The notes under the pieces: generated by a model
The model's database searches: none
What the model was told of the DNA's origin: nothing
Seen by the model: the letters and a program-made list of their open reading frames with translations, nothing else
Position numbers and translations under genes: made by a program
Shown: positions 19,393-27,722 of the stretch, one piece after another
How positions within the stretch are numbered: position 1 is the stretch's first letter
How the letters are laid out: every line of letters begins with the position of its first letter
Assembly (NCBI GenBank): GCA_016713105.1
Contig: JADJPS010000003.1
Location: forward strand, 62,001 to 126,000
Reading direction: 5' to 3'
Origin: Devosia sp.
Lineage (GTDB): Bacteria > Pseudomonadota > Alphaproteobacteria > Rhizobiales > Devosiaceae
DNA: 64,000 nt

Positions 19393-19433
19393 CCATCGTG
19401 CTCTAGAACGCTCTGGGAGCGAGGAACCGACCG

Positions 19434-20030
19434 ATGCGCCTTCTCGTCATCGACAACTACGACAGCTTCACCTACAATCTGGTGCACTTCCTCGGAGAGC
19501 TCGGTGCCGAGCCCGTGGTCTTTCGCAATGACAAGATCACGCTCGACCAGATCGCTGCAATGTCGCCTGAAGCGATCGTGCTCTCTCCCGGCCCCTGCAC
19601 CCCGAACGAGGCCGGTATCTGCCTCGGATTGATCGATCGCTTCGCACCGACAACGCCCATTCTCGGCGTCTGCCTCGGGCACCAGGCGCTTGGCCAGGCG
19701 ATGGGCGGCGAGGTCGTGCGGGCCCCTGAGTTGATGCATGGCAAGACCAGCCGCATCAACCACACCGGCAAGGGCCTGTTCCGTGGCCTGAACGCCGGCT
19801 TCGAGGCGACGCGCTACCACTCGCTGGTCGTCAAGCGGGACACCCTGCCACGGACGCTCGAAGTCACCGCGTCGACCGACGATGGCCTGATCATGGGGAT
19901 GCAGCACCGGGACTACCCCAGCCATGGGGTGCAGTTCCATCCCGAGAGCATCGCCTCCGAGAACGGGCATGCGCTGCTGCAGAACTTCCTCAACATCGCC
20001 CGCGATTTCAACCTGAGGACGGCCGCGTGA
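19434..20030 (+). CDS. trpG: Anthranilate synthase component II (glutamine amidotransferase)
   Basis: TrpG hydrolyses glutamine and passes ammonia to TrpE. The product has 198 residues, the size of a single GATase domain. The nucleophile is in GVCLGHQALG near residue 79, and the His-Glu pair is in VQFHPESIASENG near residue 170. LLVIDNYDSFTYNLVH is the conserved start. The ATG at 19434 has GGGAGCGAGG upstream. Its stop overlaps the trpD start (GTGATG), indicating coupling. Confidence 0.96.
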   Translation: MRLLVIDNYDSFTYNLVHFLGELGAEPVVFRNDKITLDQIAAMSPEAIVLSPGPCTPNEAGICLGLIDRFAPTTPILGVCLGHQALGQAMGGEVVRAPELMHGKTSRINHTGKGLFRGLNAGFEATRYHSLVVKRDTLPRTLEVTASTDDGLIMGMQHRDYPSHGVQFHPESIASENGHALLQNFLNIARDFNLRTAA

Positions 20031-21046
20031 TGGACCTCAAGCAGGCTCTCAACAAGATCGCATCGCGGCAGGACCTTACCGGCGCCGAGATGCGTGAGGT
20101 GATGACCACGATCATGAACGGGGAGGCCACCCCGAGCCAGATCGGCGCGTTCCTGATGGGCATGCGGGTCAAGGGCGAGACGGTGGGCGAAATCGCAGCG
20201 GCGGTCTCGATCCTGCGCGAGAGGATGGTGCCGGTCGAGGTGGATGAACCGGAGGGCACCATCGATGTCGTGGGCACCGGCGGAGACGGGGCGGAAACGC
20301 TGAACATCTCGACCGCTACCTCCATTGTCGTCGCAGCGGCCGGCGTGCCCGTGGCCAAGCATGGCAACCGGGCGCTGAGCTCGAGGTCGGGTGCGTCCGA
20401 TGTGCTGCAGGCACTCGGGATCAAGACCGACATCGGGCCCGACAAGATCAGCCAGTGCATTCGCGAGGCCGGCATCGGTTTCATGTTCGCCCCCGCGCAC
20501 CACCCGGCGATGAAGCATGTCGGCCCGACGCGCATGGAAATGGGCACGAGAACGATGTTCAACCTGCTCGGCCCGCAGTCCAACCCGGCAGGGGCACGGC
20601 GCTATATGCTCGGGGTTTACGACAAGCGCTGGGTCGAGCCGGTGGCGGCGGCGCTGCTCGCCAATCGCGCAATCTCCGCCTGGGTCGTGCACGGGGCGGA
20701 CGGCATCGACGAACTGTCGACCACAGGCCCGAGCTTCGTCGCCTCGATCAAGGGCGGCAACCTCACGAGCTTTGAGGTCACCCCCGAGGATGCCGGCCTG
20801 CCACGCGCCACGATCGCCGACCTCAAGGGCGCCGATCCGGAATACAACGCCGGTCGCCTCCGAAGCCTGCTCGATGGAGTCAGGGACGCTTACAGGGATA
20901 TCGTGCTGTTCAATGCTGCCGCAGCGCTGATCGTCGCGGGGCGTGCCGACACCCTGAAGCTCGGTGTCGACCTCGCGGCACGGGAGATCGACTCCGGTCG
21001 CGCCAAGGCGACCCTCGACAAGCTCATCGCCACTTCGAACAGCTGA
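20030..21046 (+). CDS. trpD: Anthranilate phosphoribosyltransferase
   Basis: TrpD transfers phosphoribose from PRPP to anthranilate. The product has 338 residues. The PRPP and metal-binding elements are present: GTGGDGAETLNIST near residue 80, KHGNRALSSRSGASDVLQALG near residue 108 (in two adjoining motifs) and the downstream anthranilate-binding helix NLLGPQSNPAG. The start overlaps the trpG stop; GTG at 20027 is an alternative. Four bases separate it from trpC. Confidence 0.96.
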   Translation: MDLKQALNKIASRQDLTGAEMREVMTTIMNGEATPSQIGAFLMGMRVKGETVGEIAAAVSILRERMVPVEVDEPEGTIDVVGTGGDGAETLNISTATSIVVAAAGVPVAKHGNRALSSRSGASDVLQALGIKTDIGPDKISQCIREAGIGFMFAPAHHPAMKHVGPTRMEMGTRTMFNLLGPQSNPAGARRYMLGVYDKRWVEPVAAALLANRAISAWVVHGADGIDELSTTGPSFVASIKGGNLTSFEVTPEDAGLPRATIADLKGADPEYNAGRLRSLLDGVRDAYRDIVLFNAAAALIVAGRADTLKLGVDLAAREIDSGRAKATLDKLIATSNS

Positions 21047-21050
21047 CCCG

Positions 21051-21845
21051 ATGTCCGATATCCTCTCACAGATCGAAGTCTACAAGCGCGAGGAGATCGC
21101 GGCTGCCAAGACGCTCAAGCCCTGGAACGAGGTGGTAGCGGAGGCCCATGACGCTCCGCCGGTGCGCCGGTTCCTCTCGGCCCTCAAGAAGCAACGCGAG
21201 GACGGTGGCTTCGCGCTGATCGCCGAGGTGAAGAAGGCGAGCCCGTCGAAAGGTCTGATCCGGGCGGACTTCAATCCGACGGAGATCGCCCGGTCCTACG
21301 AACTCGGGGGCGCGGGGTGCCTCTCGGTGCTCACCGACGGCCCCAGTTTCAAGGGAGCGGCGACCTTCCTGATCGAGGCGCGCAACGCGACGCGCCTGCC
21401 GGTCCTGCGCAAGGACTTCCTGTTCGAAACCTACCAGGTGGCGGAGAGCCGGGCCTGGGGCGCCGACTGCATCCTCGTCATTCTTGCGGCGGTGACCGAC
21501 GACACCGCCCGCTATCTGCTGGATGCCGCCGAGGAGTGGCGAATGGACGCGCTGGTCGGAGTCCATGACCAGATCGAACTGGACCGGGCACTCGGGCTGG
21601 GTGTTGAGTTCATCGGCATCAACAACCGCAACCTGCGGACTTTCGAGACCACGCTCAAGACCTCCATCGATCTCGCCGGCGGCGTGCCGAGCGGCGTACA
21701 CCTCGTTTCCGAAAGCGGCATCAACACCCATGCCGACATGCTGCGACTGGAGGCGGACGCCGGCATCGGCACCTTCCTCGTCGGCGAAAGCCTGATGCGA
21801 CAGGATGACGTGACTGCGGCAACAATCAAGCTGCTGCGGGGCTGA
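21051..21845 (+). CDS. trpC: Indole-3-glycerol phosphate synthase
   Basis: TrpC closes the indole ring in tryptophan synthesis. This is a single-domain TIM barrel of 264 residues, not fused to TrpF. AEVKKASPSKGLIRADF, LRKDFLFETYQV and GINNRNLRTFET carry the known catalytic Lys, Lys, Glu and Asn positions. The ATG at 21051 matches the conserved MSDILSQIEVYKREEI start and lies four bases after the trpD stop. moaC follows after one base, so tryptophan and molybdopterin genes share a transcript. Confidence 0.96.
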   Translation: MSDILSQIEVYKREEIAAAKTLKPWNEVVAEAHDAPPVRRFLSALKKQREDGGFALIAEVKKASPSKGLIRADFNPTEIARSYELGGAGCLSVLTDGPSFKGAATFLIEARNATRLPVLRKDFLFETYQVAESRAWGADCILVILAAVTDDTARYLLDAAEEWRMDALVGVHDQIELDRALGLGVEFIGINNRNLRTFETTLKTSIDLAGGVPSGVHLVSESGINTHADMLRLEADAGIGTFLVGESLMRQDDVTAATIKLLRG

Positions 21846-21846
21846 A

Positions 21847-22311
21847 ATGGCGCTCACCCACCTCAACCAGCGTGGGGAGGCGCATATCGTCGATATCGGC
21901 GAGAAGGCCGCGACCCGCCGCCGCGCCGTCGCCACGGCCCGGCTCGAAGCAAAGGCAGACACCATTGCGTTGATCCTCGGCGGCGAATTGAAGAAGGGCG
22001 ACGCCCTGGCTGTCGCCCGCATCGCCGGGATCATGGCGGCCAAGCGGACGGCGGAACTGATCCCGCTCTGTCACCCCATTCCGCTGTCGAGCGTCAGCGT
22101 CGAGATCGTCGCGGACGGCGCCGACCTGCTGGTCACCGCCACCGCCGAGACCACCGCGCAGACCGGGGTCGAGATGGAAGCCATGACTGCCGCCTCGGTT
22201 GCGGCCCTGGCGCTCTACGACATGGCCAAGTCGCATGACCGGGCCATGCGCGTGCTGGCGATCCAGCTCGAGGAGAAGTCCGGTGGCAAGTCGGGTGATT
22301 TCCGCCGATGA
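21847..22311 (+). CDS. moaC: Cyclic pyranopterin monophosphate synthase MoaC
   Basis: MoaC converts 3',8-cyclo-GTP to cyclic pyranopterin monophosphate in molybdenum cofactor synthesis. The product of 154 residues is full length. LIPLCHPIPLSSV near residue 74 and GVEMEAMTAASVAALALYDM near residue 109 contain the substrate-binding His, Glu and Met and the catalytic Lys follows in AKSHDR. The stop overlaps the moeA start (ATGATG). Confidence 0.96.
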   Translation: MALTHLNQRGEAHIVDIGEKAATRRRAVATARLEAKADTIALILGGELKKGDALAVARIAGIMAAKRTAELIPLCHPIPLSSVSVEIVADGADLLVTATAETTAQTGVEMEAMTAASVAALALYDMAKSHDRAMRVLAIQLEEKSGGKSGDFRR

Positions 22312-23513
22312 TGCCGGTCGACGAAGCGATCGAGCGGGTCTTTGCCAAATTCCCCGAACTCGGCACGGAGACTGTGCCGCTCGCCCGCGCACATCGGCGA
22401 GTGCTCGCTAGGCCGCTGGTCGCCAGCCACAGCCAGCCTCCCTTCGATGCCAGCGCCATGGATGGCTACGCCGTCCGCGCCGCCGAGGTGATCCCCGGCC
22501 GACCGCTGAAGCTCGCCGGCACCTCACAGGCCGGTGCCCGCTTCGTCGGCATGATGGAGCACGGCCAGTGCGTGCGCATCTTCACCGGAGCCCCCCTGCC
22601 GATCGGCGCCGACGCGGTGATCATGCAGGAGGAGGCTACCGCCAAGGGTAACCAGATATCCTTCGAGAAGGTGCCCCGGCCCGGACAGTCGGTGCGCCAG
22701 CAGGGTTTCGACTTCCGCCGCGGTTCCGAACTGCTCGCGTCGGGGGTTGCCCTCACCCCGGCCATGTTGAGCCTCGCCGCTTCGGCGAACTGCCCCACCC
22801 TCACGGTCACGCGCCGCCCGAAGATAGCCATCGTCGCAACCGGTGACGAACTGGTGGCGCCCGGTACTGCGCCAGGCCCCGACCAGATCGTCGCTTCCAA
22901 CACCGCCGGGCTCGTTCCGCTGCTGGCGCCGTTCGCCGACAAGATCATCGACCTGGGGATCGTTCCGGACGACAAGGCCGTGCTGGAGGCCGCGCTGCTC
23001 GGCGCTTTCGACCTGGGCATCGACATGCTGGTCACCACCGGCGGCGCCAGCGTCGGCGAGCGCGACTACGTGCAGGAGGTGCTTCGCGACCTCGGCGTGA
23101 CTCTCGATTTCTGGAAGCTGCGGATGCGGCCGGGAAAGCCGCTGATGTTCGGCACCCGGGGCAAATCCCTGGTCTTCGGGCTTCCGGGCAACCCGGTCTC
23201 GGCCATGGTGACGGCGACGGTCATCCTCAAGCCGGTGCTGCGGGCGCTGACCGGTCATGCCGATCCCTTCTGGCCGCGCTTCGGCGTTCCAGCGCTGCTT
23301 GGCCTGCCGCCCAATGGTCCGCGACGCCACTACATGCGGGGACGCTCAGCCGCAACGACATCGGCTTCCTGCAGGTGACGCCGATCTTCGAGACCGACAG
23401 CAGCCATACCACGTCGCTGGCGCTCGCCGACGTGCTGATCATCCAGCGCGAGGACGATCCGGGGGGGCCCTCCCGGCGAGATCGTCGAGATCATTCCCCT
23501 CAACTGGGGCTAG
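22308..23513 (+). pseudogene. moeA: Molybdopterin molybdotransferase MoeA, disrupted by two compensating frameshifts
   Basis: MoeA inserts molybdate into adenylated molybdopterin. Codons 1-344 read normally: PFDASAMDGYAVRA near residue 47, TGAPLPIGADAVIMQEE, the MPT-binding TTGGASVGERDYV and GLPGNPVSA. At GGGG 23338-23341 the frame slips: one more G would give the expected MRGTLSRNDIGFLQVTPIFE. The next 120 bases read correctly in the alternative frame up to GGGGGGG 23461-23467; removing one G restores GEIVEIIPLNWG and the TAG at 23511. The net length, 402 codons, is exactly that of an intact gene. As written, translation ends at about 356 residues without the C-terminal domain IV. Both slips are in G runs, so sequencing error is a serious possibility. 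Confidence 0.85.
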
Positions 23514-23519
23514 CTCGAC

Positions 23520-24313
23520 GTGGCCGCGCACCACATCACGTACGCGACCGGCGCGTTCCGCCGATCGGCAGAGGAACTGACCCGCAGCATGGCGACATAC
23601 GGGATCGCCACCCGCGTCTTCACGCCGGAGGATGCTGGAATCCGCGCGTTGCGGCGACAGTACCCCGAGATCATGAGGGTGAAGCGGGGGGCCGGCTACT
23701 GGCTGTGGAAGCCGTTCCTGATCGACCGGACGCTGGCCGCGCTGCCCGAGGGGGCGATCCTGCTCTATACCGACGCCGCGCTCACCGCGGTCAGCAAGCC
23801 AGCCTCGCTGATCTCCCTCGCTTCGACCGACAATCCGATCGTGCTGTTCGAGCAGGGGCGGCCAGCGGGGCTCCTCCTCCCCAGCCGATCGGCCAATGGA
23901 CATCCCGACGCTGCCTCAAGCTGATGGGCGCCGACACCGACGAGGTTCGTGCCGCCCCGATGCTCGCGGCCGGCTTCCAGCTCTATGCAGCGGGCAATCG
24001 ATCGAGGGCGTTCGTCGCCGAGTGGCTGCGGTGCTGCACGATCCCGGGCGTGCTGCCCGACGACCCGGATGGTTCCGCCGAGCCGACGGGGTTTCGATCG
24101 CATCGGCACGACCAGTCGGTGCTCAGCGTACTTGCTCACCGCCACGGATTGGGCCTGCACCAGGACCCGAGCCAGTTTGGATGGCGCCTTCCGGGCGAGC
24201 CGTTCGGGCAGGTGTTCGACCTCCACCGCCGACGCACCCGCTCGCTCGGCGCGCGCCTCCGCGGCGCAATACGAAGGCTGCAGGGCCACCGGCAGGCCGC
24301 GCTTCATCGCTAA
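23520..24313 (+). pseudogene. Glycosyltransferase-like protein (WLWKP / YTDA family), one frameshift
   Basis: Two overlapping frames together make one protein of about 264 residues. The first (GTG at 23520) gives HHITYATGAFRRSAEELTRS, GYWLWKPFLIDRTLAALP and ILLYTDAALTAV. The second, from about 23860, gives GQWTSRRCLKLMGADTDE, AFVAEWLRCCTIPGVLP and HRHDQSVLSVLAHRHG. The pattern of a WKP motif, a D-x-D-like YTDA and a distal HDQSVLS resembles GT-A-type transferases found in polysaccharide loci; this is recognition by eye. The frames join if one G is added in GGGG 23855-23858 or 23867-23870. It starts seven bases after moeA and ends before the lexA promoter. Substrate unknown. Confidence 0.6.
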
Positions 24314-24337
24314 CCCGATCTTTACCTCGCTGTTGCA

Positions 24338-24352
24338 GAACATAACTGGAAC
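24338..24352. promoter_or_regulatory. LexA box 1 of lexA
   Basis: GAAC-ATAACTG-GAAC is the alphaproteobacterial SOS direct repeat in inverse orientation. It is 48 bases upstream of the lexA ATG and close to a TTGCAG element, so it fits negative autoregulation. Confidence 0.85.
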
Positions 24353-24363
24353 AGATACACATT

Positions 24364-24378
24364 GTTCAGCCTTTGTTC
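24364..24378. promoter_or_regulatory. LexA box 2 of lexA
   Basis: GTTC-AGCCTTT-GTTC is a second perfect repeat, 21 bases before the lexA start and in opposite orientation to box 1, 11 bases apart. Two operators suggest tight autorepression. Confidence 0.85.
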
Positions 24379-24399
24379 CGATTCTCCAGCGGGGTCGCC

Positions 24400-25116
24400 A
24401 TGCTGACGCGCAAGCAACACGAACTGCTCATGTTCATTCACGAGAGAATGAAGGAGTCTGGGATTCCGCCGTCGTTCGACGAAATGAAGGACGCCCTCGA
24501 TTTGCGGAGCAAGTCCGGCATTCATCGCCTGATCACCGCTCTCGAGGAGCGGGGGTTCATTCGTCGGTTGCCAAACCGCGCCAGAGCCCTCGAAGTCATC
24601 AAGCTGCCCGACTCGATGAACCCGTCTCTTGGGGGCAGAAAGGCGCGCTTCGAGCCGAGCGTGATCGAGGGAAACCTCGGCAAGGTTGCTGCTCCGGCCT
24701 CGCGGGTGCCGGCAAGCGTCTCCGACGGCGGCCGTTTCGTCACCATCCCGGTGATGGGCCGGATTGCTGCGGGTACGCCCATCGAGGCCATCCAGTCGCA
24801 CAGCCACACGATCACGGTTCCGCCCGAGATGCTCGGGCCCGGGGAACACTACGCCCTCGAAGTGCGCGGCGACTCGATGATCGAGGCCGGCATCTTTGAC
24901 GGCGACACCGTTCTGATCCGGAAGCAGGACGCAGCCAGCACCGGGGAGATCGTCGTGGCACTCGTCGACGACCAGGAGGCGACCCTGAAGCGCCTGCGTC
25001 GCCGCGGCAACTCGGTGGCTCTGGAGGCCGCCAACCCGTCCTACGAAACGCGGATCTTTCCGCCCGACCGGGTCAAGGTGCAGGGCCGGCTGGTTGGCCT
25101 GCTGCGCAAGTACTGA
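24400..25116 (+). CDS. lexA: SOS repressor LexA
   Basis: LexA represses DNA-repair genes and cleaves itself when RecA filaments form. The product has 238 residues. The N-terminal winged helix (residues 1-70) contains PSFDEMKDALDLRSKSGIHR, the recognition helix. The autocleavage Ala-Gly bond lies in GRIAAGTP near residue 127; the catalytic Ser is in GDSMIEAGI and Lys in ATLKRLR. An alphaproteobacterial linker of about 25 residues separates the domains. The ATG at 24400 gives the conserved MLTRKQHELL; a start nine codons earlier would lie within operator 2. A strong terminator follows. Confidence 0.97.
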   Translation: MLTRKQHELLMFIHERMKESGIPPSFDEMKDALDLRSKSGIHRLITALEERGFIRRLPNRARALEVIKLPDSMNPSLGGRKARFEPSVIEGNLGKVAAPASRVPASVSDGGRFVTIPVMGRIAAGTPIEAIQSHSHTITVPPEMLGPGEHYALEVRGDSMIEAGIFDGDTVLIRKQDAASTGEIVVALVDDQEATLKRLRRRGNSVALEAANPSYETRIFPPDRVKVQGRLVGLLRKY

Positions 25117-25141
25117 GCGTTCGTTTTCATCCGCCCTGACC

Positions 25142-25173
25142 GGGCCGGCGTCGTCGCCGGCCCTTTTTCTTTG
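25142..25173 (+). terminator. Intrinsic terminator of lexA
   Basis: GGGCCGGCG and CGCCGGCCC form a 9-bp perfect stem with a TCGT loop, followed by TTTTTCTTT. It begins 26 bases after the lexA stop. Confidence 0.92.
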
Positions 25174-25272
25174 AATGCTGGACACCTCGCGGCAGAATCC
25201 CCCTAGGGGTAGCCCAGCAAAGACGTTAGGGTCCGCCGCGGTTGCGGGGAAGCGAGTGTCGGGGAGAAGCTG

Positions 25273-26181
25273 TTGCCGTCGCAGATCGATTGGGTCGCCG
25301 TCGACTGGGGAACGTCGAACCTGCGCGCCTGGGCTCTTGATTCAGGTGGCTCAGTCGTCGAGTCGCGTTCGTCACCGGAGGGCATGGGCCGGCTGACGCG
25401 AGAGCAGTATCCTGGGGTGCTGGCGAGCCTGCTCTCCGATCTGGCCGACCCTGCAGATGTGCTGATCTGCGGCATGGCGGGGGCCCGTCAGGGCTGGCTC
25501 GAAGCGCCCTATCTCGACGCCCCTGCGGATCTCACGACGCTCGAACGCGCGGCCGTGTCGCCGGAGATGCCGGGCAGCAGGCTGGCCCCGCGCATCCTGC
25601 CGGGAGTGTGCCAGCGCGACATCGGCGCCGAGGATGTGATGCGCGGCGAGGAGACGCAACTGCTCGGCCTGTCGGCGCTGCTCCCGGGGTTTGAAGGCCT
25701 CGTGGTCATGCCGGGGACCCACAGCAAGTGGGCCCGTCTCTCCGGCACCCGCCTCGAACGCTTCTCCACCGCCATGACCGGAGAATTGTTCGAACTGTTG
25801 CGGACGCAGTCGGTTCTGCGGCATTCGTTCACCGGCGACCTGGAGGGCGAGGACCGTGAGGTAGGGTTCGAAAGGGGCATCGAACTCGGCATCGACCGAC
25901 CCGAGCGCCTGACCGCGACGCTGTTCAAGGTGCGCGCCGGCGCACTGCTGTCTGATCGCAGTTCCGCCTGGTGCGCCGGCTTCATGTCCGGCCTGCTGAT
26001 CGGAGCCGAGATCGGAGGACAGCGCGACTGGGTGCCGGGAGCGGGCGAGGTGCCTCTGGTGGGAAACGTGTCGCTCTGTGCGCTCTACCAGCAGGCCTTT
26101 GCCAGGCTGGGCATGCAGACGCGCATCGTCGATGCCACGGATGCAACATTGGCCGGCCTCAAGGCTGCACGGCAGGGGTAA
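25273..26181 (+). CDS. dgoK: 2-dehydro-3-deoxygalactonokinase
   Basis: DgoK phosphorylates 2-keto-3-deoxy-D-galactonate in the DeLey-Doudoroff pathway for galactose/galactonate. The product has 302 residues. VDWGTSNLRAWALD near residue 10 is the ATP-binding phosphate-1 motif of this family and VMPGTHSKWARL near residue 150 is the second conserved block. The start is a TTG at 25273 with GGGGAGAAG just upstream; no better in-frame start exists. It is the first gene of a three-gene unit with dgoA and a lactonase. Confidence 0.9.
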   Translation: MPSQIDWVAVDWGTSNLRAWALDSGGSVVESRSSPEGMGRLTREQYPGVLASLLSDLADPADVLICGMAGARQGWLEAPYLDAPADLTTLERAAVSPEMPGSRLAPRILPGVCQRDIGAEDVMRGEETQLLGLSALLPGFEGLVVMPGTHSKWARLSGTRLERFSTAMTGELFELLRTQSVLRHSFTGDLEGEDREVGFERGIELGIDRPERLTATLFKVRAGALLSDRSSAWCAGFMSGLLIGAEIGGQRDWVPGAGEVPLVGNVSLCALYQQAFARLGMQTRIVDATDATLAGLKAARQG

Positions 26182-26184
26182 ACC

Positions 26185-26796
26185 ATGGACCATCGCCATC
26201 TGATCGCGATCCTGCGGGGCGTTAATCCGCACGAGGTGTTCGACGTTTGCCATGAACTGGTGGCGGCAGGAATCACGCTGATCGAAGTTCCGCTGAATTC
26301 TCCGGACGCACTGCGGTCGATCGAGACGGCAGCGCGCGGGTTCGACGGTCGGGCCATGATCGGCGCGGGAACGGTGCTGAGCCGGACCGAGGTGGCCGAG
26401 GTCGCCGACGCCGGCGGACGGTTCGTCGTCTCGCCCGATACCAATCCCGCGGTCATCGCTGCGACGCTCGAACGCGGCCTCGCCTCCTACCCCGGGGTCT
26501 TCACCCCCAGCGAGGCCTTCACCGCCATCCGGGCGGGAGCGACCGGATTGAAGTTCTTTCCCGCCGAGGTCCTGGGTCCGAAGGGCATCAAAGCCATGAA
26601 GGCGGTGTTGCCGGCCGGCGTCCCGCTCTACGCGGTGGGTGGTGCCAGCCCAGACAATTTCGGCGAGTACTTTGCCGCCGGGTGTGCCGGTTTCGGGCTC
26701 GGGACCTATCTTTTCAAGCCAGGCATGACCGCCGGCGACGTTGCTCACAGGGCACACCTCGCGGTCGCCGCCTACGATCAAGGAACAAGCCGATGA
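26185..26796 (+). CDS. dgoA: 2-dehydro-3-deoxy-6-phosphogalactonate aldolase
   Basis: DgoA splits 2-keto-3-deoxy-6-phosphogalactonate into pyruvate and glyceraldehyde 3-phosphate. The 203-residue class I aldolase carries ILRGVNPHE at the start, the active-site Glu in IEVPLNSPDA, the Schiff-base lysine in GLKFFPAEVLGP and the phosphate-binding YAVGGASPDNF. It starts three bases after the dgoK stop and overlaps the lactonase start by four bases (ATGA). The closely related KDPG aldolase Eda is excluded by the partner kinase and by the VPLNSP motif. Confidence 0.92.
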   Translation: MDHRHLIAILRGVNPHEVFDVCHELVAAGITLIEVPLNSPDALRSIETAARGFDGRAMIGAGTVLSRTEVAEVADAGGRFVVSPDTNPAVIAATLERGLASYPGVFTPSEAFTAIRAGATGLKFFPAEVLGPKGIKAMKAVLPAGVPLYAVGGASPDNFGEYFAAGCAGFGLGTYLFKPGMTAGDVAHRAHLAVAAYDQGTSR

Positions 26797-27662
26797 ACCG
26801 CAAGGCGGAACTTTTTGTCGACTGCCGCTGTGAACTCGGCGAGGGGCCCTTCTGGCACCCCTTGCTGGGGCGGCTGTTCTGGTTCGACATCCTCAACCAG
26901 ACCATGCTCAGCGCCAACGACGCGGGACACATCGTCGATCGCATCACGTTCAGGGATACGGTGAGTGCCGCCGCCGTCATCGATGAGAACGCCCTTGCCG
27001 TCACGCAGTCGGGCACCCTGCTCCGCTACGATTTCCGCACCGATACCTCCAGCCCGATCATCGAGATCGAGTCCGATATTCCAGGCAATCGCACAAATGA
27101 CAGCCGGGTCGACCGGGCTGGTGGCTTCTGGATCGGAACGATGGGCAGGCGCGGCGAGCACGGTGTGGGCAATGTGTACCACTACCGCGCGGGCGTCCTG
27201 AACCGGATCATCTCCGGGGTGAGCATCCCCAACTCGATCTGTTTCTCCCCAGACGGGCGAACGGCCTATTTCACCGATGCCGGCGCGATGATCAGGAAGT
27301 GCGCAACCGACCCCGAGACCGGTATGCCAATCGGAGAATGGGAGGACTTCTTCTCGATCGAGGGCATGGGGGTAGCCGATGGCTCGGTGGTCGATGCGGA
27401 GGGCTTCGTCTGGAATGCCCGATGGAACGGCAATGCGGTGCTGCGCATCTCCCCCGACGGCAAGCTCGATCGGGTGGTCGAGGTGCCGGTGAGCCGCGTA
27501 TCGTGCCCGGCCTTCGGCGGCAAGGACTACAAGACGCTGTTCCTCACGACCGCCCGCGAGCACATGACGCCGGAGGAACTCGAGCGGGAGCCGCAGGCCG
27601 GCAGCATCTTCGCCATCGAAGTCGACGTTGCAGGGATCCCCGAACCGGCGATCCGGCTATGA
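26793..27662 (+). CDS. SMP-30/gluconolactonase family lactonase, probably galactonolactonase
   Basis: The protein has 289 residues and the six-bladed propeller signatures of the SMP-30 family: CELGEGPFWHPLLGRLFWFD with the metal-binding Glu, RTNDSRVDRAGGFWIGTMG with the metal Asn, and VADGSVVDAEGFVWNARWNG with the catalytic Asp. These enzymes open sugar lactones with a divalent metal. Its operon partners dgoK and dgoA point to D-galactono-lactone as substrate, feeding galactonate into the pathway; the galactonate dehydratase and a transporter are not in the window. A related pentonolactone is possible. Confidence 0.87.
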   Translation: MNRKAELFVDCRCELGEGPFWHPLLGRLFWFDILNQTMLSANDAGHIVDRITFRDTVSAAAVIDENALAVTQSGTLLRYDFRTDTSSPIIEIESDIPGNRTNDSRVDRAGGFWIGTMGRRGEHGVGNVYHYRAGVLNRIISGVSIPNSICFSPDGRTAYFTDAGAMIRKCATDPETGMPIGEWEDFFSIEGMGVADGSVVDAEGFVWNARWNGNAVLRISPDGKLDRVVEVPVSRVSCPAFGGKDYKTLFLTTAREHMTPEELEREPQAGSIFAIEVDVAGIPEPAIRL

Positions 27663-27722
27663 CCGCAGGGTCTCGCACATGGTAAAGGTGCGCTAACCAC
27701 AATTGCGACGACTTCGCGGCAG

